A stretch of 64,000 bases of DNA, taken from Sphingomonas sp. 32-66-10 (GTDB taxonomy: Bacteria > Pseudomonadota > Alphaproteobacteria > Sphingomonadales > Sphingomonadaceae). Positions 9,238 to 18,338 of the stretch are shown one piece after another (the first letter of the stretch is position 1; the number at the start of each line of letters is the position of its first letter). Location of the stretch: contig NCEF01000004.1 of the NCBI GenBank assembly GCA_002280565.1, positions 1-64,000 on the forward strand, in the 5' to 3' direction. Both the position numbers and the translations under genes were made by a program. Below the pieces are notes generated by a model. The model did no database searches and was not told the DNA's origin. It saw nothing but the letters and a program-made list of their open reading frames with translations.

Positions 9238-9611
9238 GGATATTGGGCCACCTCGACCAGATTGCCGTCCGGGTCGCGAAAATAGACCGACATCATCGGC
9301 CCTATGGCGCCGGTCCGCGCGATCGGGCCCTTTTCGATTTGCACGCCGCAGCGCTCGAGATGCGCGGCGAATTCGTCGATCGGCGCGGATGTGACCAAGC
9401 AAAAATCCGCGGCGCCGGGCGTCGGATGGCGTGCTTTCGGATCGAACGTCCGGTCCGCCTGATGGACGTTGATTTTCTGCTGACCGAACGCCAGCGAGGT
9501 CGGCTTGCCCTCGGGTGAGTGCCGCGTGAAGCCCAGCACCCGACAGTAGAATTCACAGGTGGCGTCGATCGACGCCACGGTCAGAACGAAATGATCTATG
9601 CGATCAATCAT
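9234..9611 (-). CDS. VOC family (glyoxalase/dioxygenase fold) protein, copy 1
   Basis: A 125-residue single vicinal-oxygen-chelate module. It starts IDHFVLTVASIDATCEFYCR and ends with RDPDGNLVEVAQYP. The candidate metal ligands are the histidine in the first strand and the glutamate in NLVEV. Such small VOC proteins may be lyases, isomerases or ring-cleavage enzymes, so the exact reaction is open. The start codon overlaps the DUF35 stop (ATGA). It is the sixth and last gene of the operon CoA ligase, Rieske alpha, beta, thiolase-fold, DUF35, VOC, which suggests that it handles a late intermediate. Confidence 0.82.
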   Translation of the reverse strand: MIDRIDHFVLTVASIDATCEFYCRVLGFTRHSPEGKPTSLAFGQQKINVHQADRTFDPKARHPTPGAADFCLVTSAPIDEFAAHLERCGVQIEKGPIARTGAIGPMMSVYFRDPDGNLVEVAQYP

Positions 9612-10006
9612 TCCGCCGATCGAACCAGGCGAAACGCGGCGATCTTGCGGTCCTCGACCGGCAGCAATTCGACTAGGACCCGCGCGCCTATGGCCAGAGA
9701 TTCCTCGCCGAACAGCGGCGCGAACAGCCGCGGTCCTTCGTCCAGTTCGACGATGCCTCCGCAGACCGGCAGCCGGTCGGCAAAAGCCGGATGATGCGCG
9801 GTGTGGAGCTTGGTGAAGCTGTAGATCACACCCCCGCCGCTCGCCGGTTCGCCGGTGAAATCGCTGCCACCGCAAACGTCGCATGCCAGGACCGACAGAT
9901 GGGCCGTATCGCAGGTGCCGCAGCGAAGCACTTCCAGCCTGCCCTGATCGAGCGCCGCGAAAAAGTGCGCGGACGCCAGGTCCGGCTCCGGCATCGGGAT
10001 CGTCAT
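9608..10006 (-). CDS. DUF35 / OB-fold domain protein, thiolase partner
   Basis: A 132-residue protein with an N-terminal zinc ribbon of four cysteines (RCGTCDTAHLSVLACDVCGG, CxxC-x10-CxxC) followed by an OB-fold like segment. This DUF35 architecture is known to bind acyl-CoA and to form obligate complexes with thiolase-fold proteins, including the retro-aldolases of steroid side-chain degradation. Here it overlaps the thiolase-fold gene by four bases and the following VOC gene by four bases, so a complex with the thiolase-fold protein is likely. The start at 10006 was chosen because it gives the normal length and overlaps the previous stop. Confidence 0.87.
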   Translation of the reverse strand: MTIPMPEPDLASAHFFAALDQGRLEVLRCGTCDTAHLSVLACDVCGGSDFTGEPASGGGVIYSFTKLHTAHHPAFADRLPVCGGIVELDEGPRLFAPLFGEESLAIGARVLVELLPVEDRKIAAFRLVRSAE

Positions 10007-11184
10007 GTCCACTGCTCCGAAGCGCCGAGGATTATGCCGGCATGATAGTCCAACCGGCCACCGTCGTTGGTGACCAGGATCGTGCCCGCGCGTTCGCATT
10101 GGCGTTCGCCGGCAGCGCCGCGCGCCTGAAGGACAGCCTCTACGACCGGCGTCATGCCCTGGAGATAATAGCCGGAGAGGTGGCCCCCTCCGGTATTGAT
10201 CGGCATCCCGCCGCCTCCGGGGCCTGCAGCGCCCTCTGCGTACGCGGCTCGAGCCTCGCCGGGGCCGTAGAAGCCGTAAGCCTCGAGAGAGACTAGCGGC
10301 ATGATGCTGAACGCATCATAGAATTGGCAGATATCGATTTCCGCAGGGGACAGGCCTGTCTCTTCGAACAGCGTGCGCGCGGCGATTGCCCCGCCATGCG
10401 TGAGGGAACGGTCGAAACCACGGCGGTCGGGCGTGCCAGGATGTCCCTCGGCGCTGGCCAGGATGTGCACCGCGGGCTGCGCGCCGTCCGCCGCGCGGTC
10501 GCGCCGGCTGACGATCACCGCGACCGCGCCGTTGACGGGGGCCGCGCAGTCGAAGAGGCGCAGGGGCTCGGCGATGTAGCGCGCTGCGAAATAGTCTTCG
10601 CGGGTTAGAGGCTTGCGAAACGTCGCCTCGGGATTGAGCGCCGCCCAGGCCCGCGTCGTGATCGCCACATCGGCTAGCACCTGCTCGTCCAGGCCGTGCA
10701 GCGCGAAGTAACGCTGGGCGCTGAGGGCATAGACCGATGCGCCCCCAAACAGGCCGGCGCTGTACCGCAGCCCCTCCATGCCGACGCCGGTCTTCAGCCG
10801 CCCGAACGCCGCGCCGATTCGCGTGCCGGGTGTCACGGGGGTATCCGCAAACACGCATGCGACCACATCCGCCATGCCGGCAGACACGGTCAGCGCTGCG
10901 GTCTGGATCGCGGCCAGCGCGCTGGCGCCCTCGCATAGCGCGATGCGGTTGAGCTTCAGGTCGCGCAGGCCGAGCGCACGTTGAAGGTCGAGCCCAAGCA
11001 CCGCGTCGCTCGCGCCGCTCGTGCGGCATATCACCAGCCCGTCGATGGCGGCGGTCGTCAGTCCGGCATCCGCCGCCGCGGCGATCACGGCCTGGCGCGC
11101 CAATTCCGCCGCGGTTCGGCTATCCCCCCGGTTCAGGCCAACGCGGCCCAAACCGATGATCGATGCGTTGGGCCCGCCGCGCAC
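10003..11184 (-). CDS. Thiolase-fold (SCP-x/Ltp-type) protein, possible retro-aldolase
   Basis: A 393-residue thiolase-superfamily protein close to lipid-transfer (Ltp/SCP-x) members. The region aligned with the nucleophile loop reads LCEGASALAAIQTA and does not match the normal CxSGxQA motif cleanly. The C-terminal part has a tyrosine in QFYDAFSIMPLVSLE and a GGGHLSGYYLQG motif with tyrosines. In the family, Ltp2-type retro-aldolases use tyrosines instead of the cysteine, so carbon-carbon cleavage of a beta-hydroxyacyl-CoA is an attractive alternative to thiolysis. There is no suitable ATG; GTG at 11184, two bases after the beta-subunit stop, is the best start. It pairs with the DUF35 gene. 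Confidence 0.82.
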   Translation of the reverse strand: MRGGPNASIIGLGRVGLNRGDSRTAAELARQAVIAAAADAGLTTAAIDGLVICRTSGASDAVLGLDLQRALGLRDLKLNRIALCEGASALAAIQTAALTVSAGMADVVACVFADTPVTPGTRIGAAFGRLKTGVGMEGLRYSAGLFGGASVYALSAQRYFALHGLDEQVLADVAITTRAWAALNPEATFRKPLTREDYFAARYIAEPLRLFDCAAPVNGAVAVIVSRRDRAADGAQPAVHILASAEGHPGTPDRRGFDRSLTHGGAIAARTLFEETGLSPAEIDICQFYDAFSIMPLVSLEAYGFYGPGEARAAYAEGAAGPGGGGMPINTGGGHLSGYYLQGMTPVVEAVLQARGAAGERQCERAGTILVTNDGGRLDYHAGIILGASEQWT

Positions 11185-11186
11185 GG

Positions 11187-11681
11187 TCAGACGAGAAACG
11201 CCAGATTGTCGATCGCTTCCGCGCAATTGACCAGAACGACCGTCTTGCGCTTGATCCGGAAGCCATCCTCGGCCGGCACAAGCACATGCGTCGTGCGTCC
11301 AGCCCAGGTGGTCAGATTGGCGCGTCGCGATTCGATCAGGATGAAGTTCGACTGCACTTCGACATCGGCTCCGTTCTCGCTGATCTCGATATTGGAGATC
11401 AGGCGGCGCAGGCCGGACTGGGGCGCCTGCGAATGGCGGACCCCGGTGTTCAACTGCCGGATGCGGCTCGCGAGCCGCGCGCGGTTGTCGTAGATGTACG
11501 AGACCTCGCGGGCGGGGTCTGCGTCCTGGCGCCGGGGGACCCAATAGAGCGTGTCTTCACTGGCCCAAAGTGCTTCCCACTCGTCATAGCGGTGCTCGTC
11601 CTGCAGCCGTGCCTCGAGATAGAGGAACTGTTCGACGGCGGCGGCGCTTAGCGTGGTTCGTTCGAGAGTCGCGGACGTCAC
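11187..11681 (-). CDS. Aromatic-ring-hydroxylating dioxygenase beta subunit
   Basis: A 164-residue NTF2/SnoaL-like small subunit. Features include EQFLYLEARLQDEHRYDEWEALW near the N-terminus in two helices, the conserved YWVPRRQDADP strand and a basic central part before ISNIEI. Such subunits stabilise the alpha3-beta3 hexamer of Rieske dioxygenases. Its start overlaps the alpha-subunit stop by four bases (ATGA). Length and order after the alpha gene are normal for this class. The dioxygenase as a whole should add two hydroxyls, or demethylate, on a substrate that the sequence does not reveal. Confidence 0.9.
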   Translation of the reverse strand: MTSATLERTTLSAAAVEQFLYLEARLQDEHRYDEWEALWASEDTLYWVPRRQDADPAREVSYIYDNRARLASRIRQLNTGVRHSQAPQSGLRRLISNIEISENGADVEVQSNFILIESRRANLTTWAGRTTHVLVPAEDGFRIKRKTVVLVNCAEAIDNLAFLV

Positions 11682-12973
11682 TGGCTGACCTCCTGCGATC
11701 CGGCCATCACTTCACGATAATGGCTCCAGAAACCGCGCTGGCTGGTCTCGTCCATCAGTCCGGCGAGCTTAACGCCGTTGGCGAGCACTTCTTCCTTGCC
11801 CATGCCACGCGACAGGAGGATCCATTCGGGCTCGAGGTTGACTACGCCCATCTGGGTCAGTTCCCCGATCTCGGCATCGTCGGCGATCAGCATTCCGGCA
11901 GGTCCCATCGCGCCTTCGCAGCGGCGCAGCGTTCGTGCGTTGAGATCGTCGGCGCCCTCGAGGAAGACCGGGATGGTGTATTGGATCGAATGCTGCGGGC
12001 TCACCGGTTCGATCACCATGATGTTCATCTCGGCGAGCGAAAGGTTGGGAAAGAGCATCGAATGCGGCGGTCCTTCGATCAGCCTGCGACGCGCGTCCTC
12101 GGGACCATAAGCGTCGTTCATCGCCTTGACATAGACCGGCAACCGCTCGGGATCGATGCCGCCGGTCCAGCGAAACAGCCGATCCCCCGCGGCGCGATAG
12201 TCGCTCGCATGGTCGATGTCCGAGTGGCCCATGCCGAAATCGCGCACGCGGGTCGGCGAGGTCGGCTTGCGGTCGCGCACGGTAGCGAAGGTGCGGTTCG
12301 CGGCGATTAGGGAACCATGCACCATCGGCGCGTGGTAGCCATCGACCTGGTTCTCGACGATCATCTTCCAGTTGGAGCGCATCTTGTGCTTCATCCAGCC
12401 GGCGGAGAGCTGGATGCGGCCGGTGGGCGAAAGCCCGAGCAGGGCGTCGATCAGCTCGGTCGCATGGCCGAGATGCTCGCGCAGCGTCAGTTCGTTGGGG
12501 ATCAGGTTGACGAAGATGAACCCGCCATAGCTATCCATCCGCGCGACCGGCGTGAGGCCGGCATCCGCCTTGGAGAAGTCGGCCGGATAGGCGGCTTCAT
12601 CAGGCAGTCCGATCAGGCGGCCGTCGAGCGCGAAGGTCCACGCGTGGTAGGGGCAGGTGATCCGCGAGCGATGCCCTGAAGAAGTCTGGCACAAGGTTGC
12701 GCCCCGATGCGGGCAGCGATTGTAGAAGACGTGGACCTCGCCGTCCTTGCTGCGAATCGCGATGAGCGATTGCGTGCCCACGCGGCGTACGACGAAGTCG
12801 CCTGCGTTCGGGAGTTCGCTGTCGTGCGCGACGAAGCTCCAGCCCCGATGGAAGATCTGCTCCATCTCGTCGGCGAAGATCTGCGGGCTGGTGTAGAGCG
12901 AGCCGTGGAGCCTGCCGTCCTGAACCAGGTGACGGTAGTCGATCATCGGCTGGATCTCGAGTGCGGTTGCCAT
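11678..12973 (-). CDS. Rieske [2Fe-2S] ring-hydroxylating dioxygenase alpha subunit
   Basis: A 431-residue large subunit. The Rieske centre is C87-P-H89 (CPHRG) and C107-PY-H110 (CPYHAW). The mononuclear iron ligands are H214 and H219 in NQVDGYHAPMVH, where D211 is the likely electron-bridging aspartate. It oxidises an aromatic or alicyclic substrate with O2 and electrons delivered by a ferredoxin and a reductase. The start at 12973 overlaps the stop of the CoA ligase by four bases. The ferredoxin at 23203 may serve it. No reductase gene is found in the window. Being coupled to a CoA ligase, the substrate may be an acid or a CoA ester. Confidence 0.92.
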   Translation of the reverse strand: MATALEIQPMIDYRHLVQDGRLHGSLYTSPQIFADEMEQIFHRGWSFVAHDSELPNAGDFVVRRVGTQSLIAIRSKDGEVHVFYNRCPHRGATLCQTSSGHRSRITCPYHAWTFALDGRLIGLPDEAAYPADFSKADAGLTPVARMDSYGGFIFVNLIPNELTLREHLGHATELIDALLGLSPTGRIQLSAGWMKHKMRSNWKMIVENQVDGYHAPMVHGSLIAANRTFATVRDRKPTSPTRVRDFGMGHSDIDHASDYRAAGDRLFRWTGGIDPERLPVYVKAMNDAYGPEDARRRLIEGPPHSMLFPNLSLAEMNIMVIEPVSPQHSIQYTIPVFLEGADDLNARTLRRCEGAMGPAGMLIADDAEIGELTQMGVVNLEPEWILLSRGMGKEEVLANGVKLAGLMDETSQRGFWSHYREVMAGSQEVSQ

Positions 12974-14541
12974 CACGCCGTCTCCTTCTCGATCGCCCAG
13001 GGCAATTTGCCTGGTTCGGCGAACATCGCCTGGATTGCCCGCTTGTCGACCTTGTCGGTGTTTCCACGCGGGAGCGAGGGCAGGATCGCGATATGCTTCG
13101 GCACCTCGAACTTGGACACGTTCTCGCGGCAATGCTTGTCGAGCGCTTCCGGCGTGACGCCGGCGTCGCCCCGCACGGTCACGGCTGCCACGACCGCCTC
13201 GCCCCATTGCGGATGGGGCATGCCGAACACCGCGACCTCGGCGACGCCCTTATACTCGGCCAGCGCGTTTTCGATCGCCGTCGGATAAACGTTGAAGCCG
13301 CCGCTCACGATCATGTTGTGCTGGCGATCGCCTAGGAACACGTAGCCGCGCTCGTCCATCCGCCCGAAGTCGCCGGTCTTCAGCCATTTGCCGAAGACCG
13401 TATTCGCGTTGAGCTCGGGCAGGTTCAGATAGCCCTGCATGACCGTGTCGCCGCCGATCCACACCAGGCCCAGTTCGCCGCGGGGGACTTCCTTGCCCTC
13501 CTCGTCGCGGACCTGGATGTCGGCGTGCGGCATTGCCTTGCCGACCGAGCGAAGCAGCGCGAAATCGCCGTTGAGCGCCTGCTGGTGTCCGGGATTGTCG
13601 AGCAGGGCAACCGCGCCGGTGGATTCCGAAACGCCGTAACGGTTGAGAAACTCGCAGCCGAGCGTCGCATAGGCGTCGCGGATCAGCGCGGGCGTCGCCG
13701 GCATCGTGCCGTAGCAGATCTGGCGCAGCGACGAGATATCCCAATGGCCGGTCTTCACGTCATCGACGATGCGGCGCAGCATGGTCGGGACCACGGTCAC
13801 GGTTGTAACGCGGTGCTCCTCGATCAGGTCGAGGAAGCGCTCGGCCTGGAAGTTTTCCAGCACCGTAGTCATGCCGGTGATGATGTTCATGCACATCGTG
13901 TTGATGTTGATGCCGGCCGGATTGGTCACGTAAACGCGCACGTCCTGCTTGGTGTAGCCGTTGACCATGTTGTTGAACACGAGCGACGTCAGCAGGTTGC
14001 GGTTGCTTAGCAGCACGCCCTTCGGATTTCCCGTCGTTCCGGACGTGTATCCGATTGCACCCACGCCTTCCTCGTCGAGCGGCGGCAGGTCCGGATTGGC
14101 ATCGGTGCCAGCGACCAGCTTCTCATAGTCGAGCGGCAGATCGTGCGGCCCGCCGAACCCGATGATGATGCGTCCCTCGGCCGCAAGCTCTTCATAATGC
14201 TCGGCAAGGTTGGCCGCGCACTTGGCTTCGACGAAGATCGCGCGCGCATCGCAGTCGCGGATGACGTGCATCATTTCGCGCGTCGAATAGCGCCAGTTCA
14301 GGCCCGCCCGAACCGCGCCGGTCTTCATGCACGCGAACCAATGCTCGGCGATTTCAATCCGGTTGTGCGAAAGGATCGCCGTCCGCGTTCCCTTGGTGAT
14401 GCCAAGATCCTGGAACACCCGCGCGAGCCGGCTGGAGCGCTCGTGCATCTCCGCCCAGTTGCTGCGGCGATCGGCATCGATATAGGCGGTATCATCGGGA
14501 AACTTTTCGGCGCAGCGTCGCACGAAGTCGCGGAGGAACAT
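12973..14541 (-). CDS. AMP-dependent acyl-CoA ligase (cluster copy 2)
   Basis: A 522-residue adenylate-forming enzyme. The P-loop GYTSGTTGNPKGV, the motif NRYGVSESTGA, the hinge GDRQHNMIVSGGFNV and a C-terminal lysine region GNTDKVDKRAI are visible. It is the first gene of the six-gene Rieske operon and has a clear position after a 240-base divergent promoter region shared with the HpaI-type aldolase gene. The role is probably to activate an aromatic or terpenoid acid before oxygenation or side-chain cleavage. It is only distantly similar to the other two ligases in the window, which suggests different substrates. Confidence 0.88.
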   Translation of the reverse strand: MFLRDFVRRCAEKFPDDTAYIDADRRSNWAEMHERSSRLARVFQDLGITKGTRTAILSHNRIEIAEHWFACMKTGAVRAGLNWRYSTREMMHVIRDCDARAIFVEAKCAANLAEHYEELAAEGRIIIGFGGPHDLPLDYEKLVAGTDANPDLPPLDEEGVGAIGYTSGTTGNPKGVLLSNRNLLTSLVFNNMVNGYTKQDVRVYVTNPAGININTMCMNIITGMTTVLENFQAERFLDLIEEHRVTTVTVVPTMLRRIVDDVKTGHWDISSLRQICYGTMPATPALIRDAYATLGCEFLNRYGVSESTGAVALLDNPGHQQALNGDFALLRSVGKAMPHADIQVRDEEGKEVPRGELGLVWIGGDTVMQGYLNLPELNANTVFGKWLKTGDFGRMDERGYVFLGDRQHNMIVSGGFNVYPTAIENALAEYKGVAEVAVFGMPHPQWGEAVVAAVTVRGDAGVTPEALDKHCRENVSKFEVPKHIAILPSLPRGNTDKVDKRAIQAMFAEPGKLPWAIEKETA

Positions 14542-14781
14542 TACTGGCCCTTTCTTGCGGTATTTGAACCAAGGATTTCCGCTGGCCTAAGCGTATCGGC
14601 CCTCAAGGTGTTAGCTCGCAGATGCTTTGCAAGGCATTGGATTTTTCAATGGGCTTTGGACCGACGCTCAAATATATCGCCAGCCTAATGCCCAAGTGCA
14701 TAACGGCGATGGGTTTTCGCTATTGCTCGGTATCGCAAAATCCGCTGGCGGCGCACGGGCATTGCAGGGGATCTTCGTTCC
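14542..14781. promoter_or_regulatory. Divergent promoter region with a small palindrome
   Basis: This 240-base non-coding stretch separates the Rieske operon (leftward) from the aldolase gene (rightward). It must hold both promoters. At 14635-14651 there is an AT-rich inverted repeat CATTG-GATTTTT-CAATG, which is unusual in this GC-rich sequence and could be an operator. No convincing -35/-10 pair could be fixed by eye. Confidence 0.35.
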
Positions 14782-15567
14782 ATGAACAACCGTTTCAAGC
14801 AGGCCCTCATCGAGAAGCGCGCGCAAATCGGCCTGTGGCAAGGCCTGGCGAGCCCCTATACGGCGGAGATCTGCGCCGGGGCCGGCTTTGACTGGCTGCT
14901 GTTCGACGGAGAGCATAGCCCCACGGACCTGCCCATGCTGTTGTCGCAACTGCAGGCGATCGGGGAAACTTCGGCCGAAGCCGTCGCCCGTCCGCCAGTG
15001 GGCGAACCCTGGTTGATCAAGCAATATCTGGACCTGGGCTTCCGCACGCTGCTCATTCCGATGGTGAACAGCGCAGCGCAGGCGGCCAAGCTGGTCGAGG
15101 CGTGCCGATATGCGCCCGCGGGAATCCGGGGCGTCGCGATGGGCCGGGCATCGCGCTGGGGCCGCGATCGCGATTACCTGTCGCGCGCAGACAGCGAAAT
15201 CTGTCTCCTCGTACAGGTGGAGACCCGTGCAGGTATCGATGCTGTGGAAGGAATCAGCGCGGTCGATGGGGTGGACGGGATCTTTATCGGTCCCGCCGAT
15301 CTGTCTGCGTCGCTTGGTTATCGCGGCCAGCCCTCGCATCCCGAGGTGGTAGCGCGGATCGAGCTGGCAATCGGGCGCATTCGCGCCGCCGGAAAGGCTC
15401 CCGGCATATTGAGCGCCGATGTCGCCGCGGCGCGCCGCTATCTGGAGCTGGGCTGCCTGTTCGTCGCAGTCGGCACCGACATGGGCCTGCTGGCGCGCGC
15501 CACCGATGCGCTGGCCGCCGAGTTCGGCCGGGGTCCGAGTGCACCGCTCCCGGCCGGGACCTATTGA
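14782..15567 (+). CDS. HpaI/HpcH-type class II aldolase
   Basis: A 261-residue protein of the 4-hydroxy-2-oxoheptanedioate aldolase family, metal-dependent enzymes that cleave 4-hydroxy-2-oxo acids to pyruvate plus an aldehyde. The family motifs FDGEHSPTD, LDLGFRTLLIPMVN, GIRGVAMGRASRWG, VQVETRAG (metal-binding Glu) and FIGPADLSASLG are all present. The ATG at 14782 follows a GCAGGGGATC ribosome site. It is transcribed away from the Rieske operon and converges on the MFS gene. In a meta-cleavage route this would be the final pyruvate-releasing step, which is consistent with ring degradation in this cluster. Confidence 0.9.
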   Translation: MNNRFKQALIEKRAQIGLWQGLASPYTAEICAGAGFDWLLFDGEHSPTDLPMLLSQLQAIGETSAEAVARPPVGEPWLIKQYLDLGFRTLLIPMVNSAAQAAKLVEACRYAPAGIRGVAMGRASRWGRDRDYLSRADSEICLLVQVETRAGIDAVEGISAVDGVDGIFIGPADLSASLGYRGQPSHPEVVARIELAIGRIRAAGKAPGILSADVAAARRYLELGCLFVAVGTDMGLLARATDALAAEFGRGPSAPLPAGTY

Positions 15568-15619
15568 GGCGTGACGTCCGAGCTTCTCCGGGCGCGTGCT
15601 CAGCGGCGAACGGCATCCA

Positions 15620-16981
15620 TTATTGCGCTCTCCATAACCGATCGACCTGCAGCGCATCTCGGAAGCGCGGAAGCGCGGCGGCTAGCGCGAGCAAGGCGAC
15701 CGTAGCGGCGCAGCCGAGGACGATCGCCAGCGCCTTGCCGATCGCCATTCCCGAACCATCGATAGAGGTGGACAATATCGCCACCAGTGTCGGGCCGATG
15801 CCGAAACCGATCAGCGTGATGAGCATCGTGAACAGCGCCGATACGCGGCCGCGCAATTCGTTCGGCGTGATCAGCTGGAGCGCCGCGGCCGCCACGCCGA
15901 GGAACGTCATCGCGAAGAAGTAATGCGGGATCATCCCGACCGCGAACACTGCGACATTGCCCCACAGCAATCCGATGATCGCGGCTGGAACCGCGAAGGG
16001 CAGGGTGAACAGGAAGATCCGCAGATTGATGGTCGTGTCGCCCTTGGCGGCCTGGCGATCCACCCACCATCCAGTGGCGATCTGTCCAGGCAGTCCGGCA
16101 AAGATCAGCAGCGCGGCGATGGTGATTCCGATGTGCACGGGCGCGACGTGCAGCGTGCGCCCCAGCACGGTCGGCGACCAGGCGAATGTCGAATTGACGA
16201 TCATGCTCATTGCGCCAAAAGCGATGCACAGCAGGGCGAGCAATGCCGCATTGGCCTTCAGGAAACGAACCAGATGCGCGGTGCTGCCGGCCTCAGGAGC
16301 CGAGGTGCGGCCGAGGCGCGCGGGCTCAGGGAAGAGGAAGGCGAGGAGGGCGAGGAACGGGCCGGGCAGGCCGGTCACGAAGAAAACCAGCCTCCAGCTA
16401 TGCAGTTCGCCGATGATCGGCAGCCAGACGCTCGCATGGGTCGTGCTCCACGCGACAACGAAGCCGCCCGCGAGGATGGCGATCGCACCCCCGACCAGGC
16501 CCCCCATGATGAACACGGACATGGCCAGCGAAAGGCGGTGGCGCGGAAAGGAATCCGAGATCATCGAATAAGCGGCCGGCCCGAGCGCGGCTTCACCGAC
16601 GCCCACCAGCATGCGCGCGATGAAGAGTTCGGAGAAGTTCGATGCAAGCCCGCATGCCGCAGAGGCGAGACCCCAGAGCGCGACGCTCACCCCGATCAGC
16701 GCCCGGCGCGAAGTGCGGTCGGCGATCCAGCCCATCGCGAGGCCGATCGTGGTGTAGAAGATGGCAAAGGAAAAGCCGAGCAGGAGGCTCGCCTGCACAT
16801 CGCTGATGCCGAGGTCGCGGCGGATCGGATCGACCAGCATGGTCATGATCTGCCGATCGACCATCGCAAATACCGAATAGATGAAAAGGACCCCGATCGT
16901 GAGCCACGCCACCGCCGGCGAGGGTCGGGCGGACGGCTTGGCGGAAGCCGTCACTCCGAGGCTTGGTAACGCGACAGACAT
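15620..16981 (-). CDS. MFS transporter (cluster copy 2)
   Basis: A 453-residue twelve-helix permease. The first helix region VDRQIMTMLVDPIRRDLG and the loop GWIADRTSRR place it with the other three MFS proteins of the window. It lies four bases after the next MFS gene (16986-18338), so two related permeases are encoded side by side and are probably cotranscribed after an acyl-CoA ligase. Paired paralogues may transport different substrates, or one may be an exporter. Substrate unknown; organic or aromatic acids are the best guess from context. Confidence 0.88.
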   Translation of the reverse strand: MSVALPSLGVTASAKPSARPSPAVAWLTIGVLFIYSVFAMVDRQIMTMLVDPIRRDLGISDVQASLLLGFSFAIFYTTIGLAMGWIADRTSRRALIGVSVALWGLASAACGLASNFSELFIARMLVGVGEAALGPAAYSMISDSFPRHRLSLAMSVFIMGGLVGGAIAILAGGFVVAWSTTHASVWLPIIGELHSWRLVFFVTGLPGPFLALLAFLFPEPARLGRTSAPEAGSTAHLVRFLKANAALLALLCIAFGAMSMIVNSTFAWSPTVLGRTLHVAPVHIGITIAALLIFAGLPGQIATGWWVDRQAAKGDTTINLRIFLFTLPFAVPAAIIGLLWGNVAVFAVGMIPHYFFAMTFLGVAAAALQLITPNELRGRVSALFTMLITLIGFGIGPTLVAILSTSIDGSGMAIGKALAIVLGCAATVALLALAAALPRFRDALQVDRLWRAQ

Positions 16982-16985
16982 GGTT

Positions 16986-18338
16986 TCAGGCTCCGCCGCG
17001 CGGGATTTCAGGGTCGCCTTGCCGCGCCAGGACAGCTCGGACCGGGGCCAGGGCGTATCGCAGGCAAATCCAGGCGAGCGGGATCGTCAGGCAGGTGGTG
17101 GTTGCCAGCGACATCCCCAGCTTGGCCTCGTCCTGGAAAACATAGTCAGTCAGAAAGGCGGTGAAGGTCGGGCCCGCGCCCAGCCCGAGGAATGTAAAGA
17201 AACCGAGGAAGAGTCCGGTCACCTGCCCGCGTAGCGTCGGGGGAACGAACAGCTGCAGCGTGGCGCCCATGAAGACGACGAACTGCAGCGCCACGACCTG
17301 CATGATCCCATAGGCGATGAGGAACCACCAGGGGTCGGTCAGGAAGAACGCGACAGCCCCCACCGGAATGGCGGCGGCGAGCAGCCAGGTGAAGAAGCGC
17401 AAATGCGCGTCGCGCATGCCGCGGCCATAGAGCCAGTCGACGATCATCCCCTTCACGATCATCGAGCCCGCCCCGAACAGGCTGATCACGCTGAGCGCAG
17501 GCCCGTATTGCGCAGGGTGCCATCCGAACTGCCGGCTCATATAGGTCGGCGCCCAGGAGGTGAGGCTATACATGGTGATGGAGATCGAGGCGAAGCCGAT
17601 CGCCATCGGCACCAGCGCGCGCGCCTCGCTCCGCAGGAACGGGATCAGCGGCGGACGATCCGCCGAGGCGTTTGTGGATGCACCGCGCAGCGGTTCGCGG
17701 AAGGTAAAGACCAGCAGCGCGAGGAGCACGCCGGGCAGGCCGGTCAGCGCAAGCGCGATCTGCCATGGCTCCATGTTACCCACGACCGGCCAATGGGTGT
17801 GCTGGATCGTGGCGGCGAAGGCGATGCTCAAGCCGCCGATCGCGAAAGCGAGCGCGGCGCCGAGCTTGGCGCCCATCTGATAGATGGCCATCGCCGTGGT
17901 CAGTCGCCGCCGCGGAAAGCGATCGGCCAACATCGAATAGGCGGCAGGCGTGAGCGCCGCCTCACCCGCACCGACGCCGACGCGAAACAGGAACAGTCCG
18001 GCGAAACTGCCGGCCAGACCGCTCAGGCCGGCAGACAACGACCATAGCGTCACACCGCCAAAGATCACCTTTCTGCGGGACGTGCGATCGGCGGCAAGCC
18101 CGAAAACATAGCCGAAGATACAGTAAGCGACGCCGAAGGCCGGCCCGATGATCAGCCCGATCTGCACGTCGGAAAGCCCGAGCGTCGCCTTGATCGGATC
18201 GACCAGCATCGAGATGACGATCCGGTCGACGAAGGAGAGCGTGTAGAGCAGCAGCAGCACCGCCAGCATCCACCATGCCTCGATCTGCACGCGTTCCGGG
18301 CTGGCATCGATAGTGCGGGACGACGTGGCTTCAACCAC
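16986..18338 (-). CDS. MFS transporter (cluster copy 3)
   Basis: A 450-residue permease with twelve predicted membrane segments, the sequence VDRIVISMLVDPIKATLG in helix 1 and AADRTSRRK after helix 2. It starts with GTG at 18338, which overlaps the last eight bases of the upstream acyl-CoA ligase; no ATG is available in a better position. It is clearly paralogous to the neighbouring MFS gene at 15620. Order ligase, MFS, MFS suggests a transport and activation module. Confidence 0.88.
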   Translation of the reverse strand: MVEATSSRTIDASPERVQIEAWWMLAVLLLLYTLSFVDRIVISMLVDPIKATLGLSDVQIGLIIGPAFGVAYCIFGYVFGLAADRTSRRKVIFGGVTLWSLSAGLSGLAGSFAGLFLFRVGVGAGEAALTPAAYSMLADRFPRRRLTTAMAIYQMGAKLGAALAFAIGGLSIAFAATIQHTHWPVVGNMEPWQIALALTGLPGVLLALLVFTFREPLRGASTNASADRPPLIPFLRSEARALVPMAIGFASISITMYSLTSWAPTYMSRQFGWHPAQYGPALSVISLFGAGSMIVKGMIVDWLYGRGMRDAHLRFFTWLLAAAIPVGAVAFFLTDPWWFLIAYGIMQVVALQFVVFMGATLQLFVPPTLRGQVTGLFLGFFTFLGLGAGPTFTAFLTDYVFQDEAKLGMSLATTTCLTIPLAWICLRYALAPVRAVLARQGDPEIPRGGA

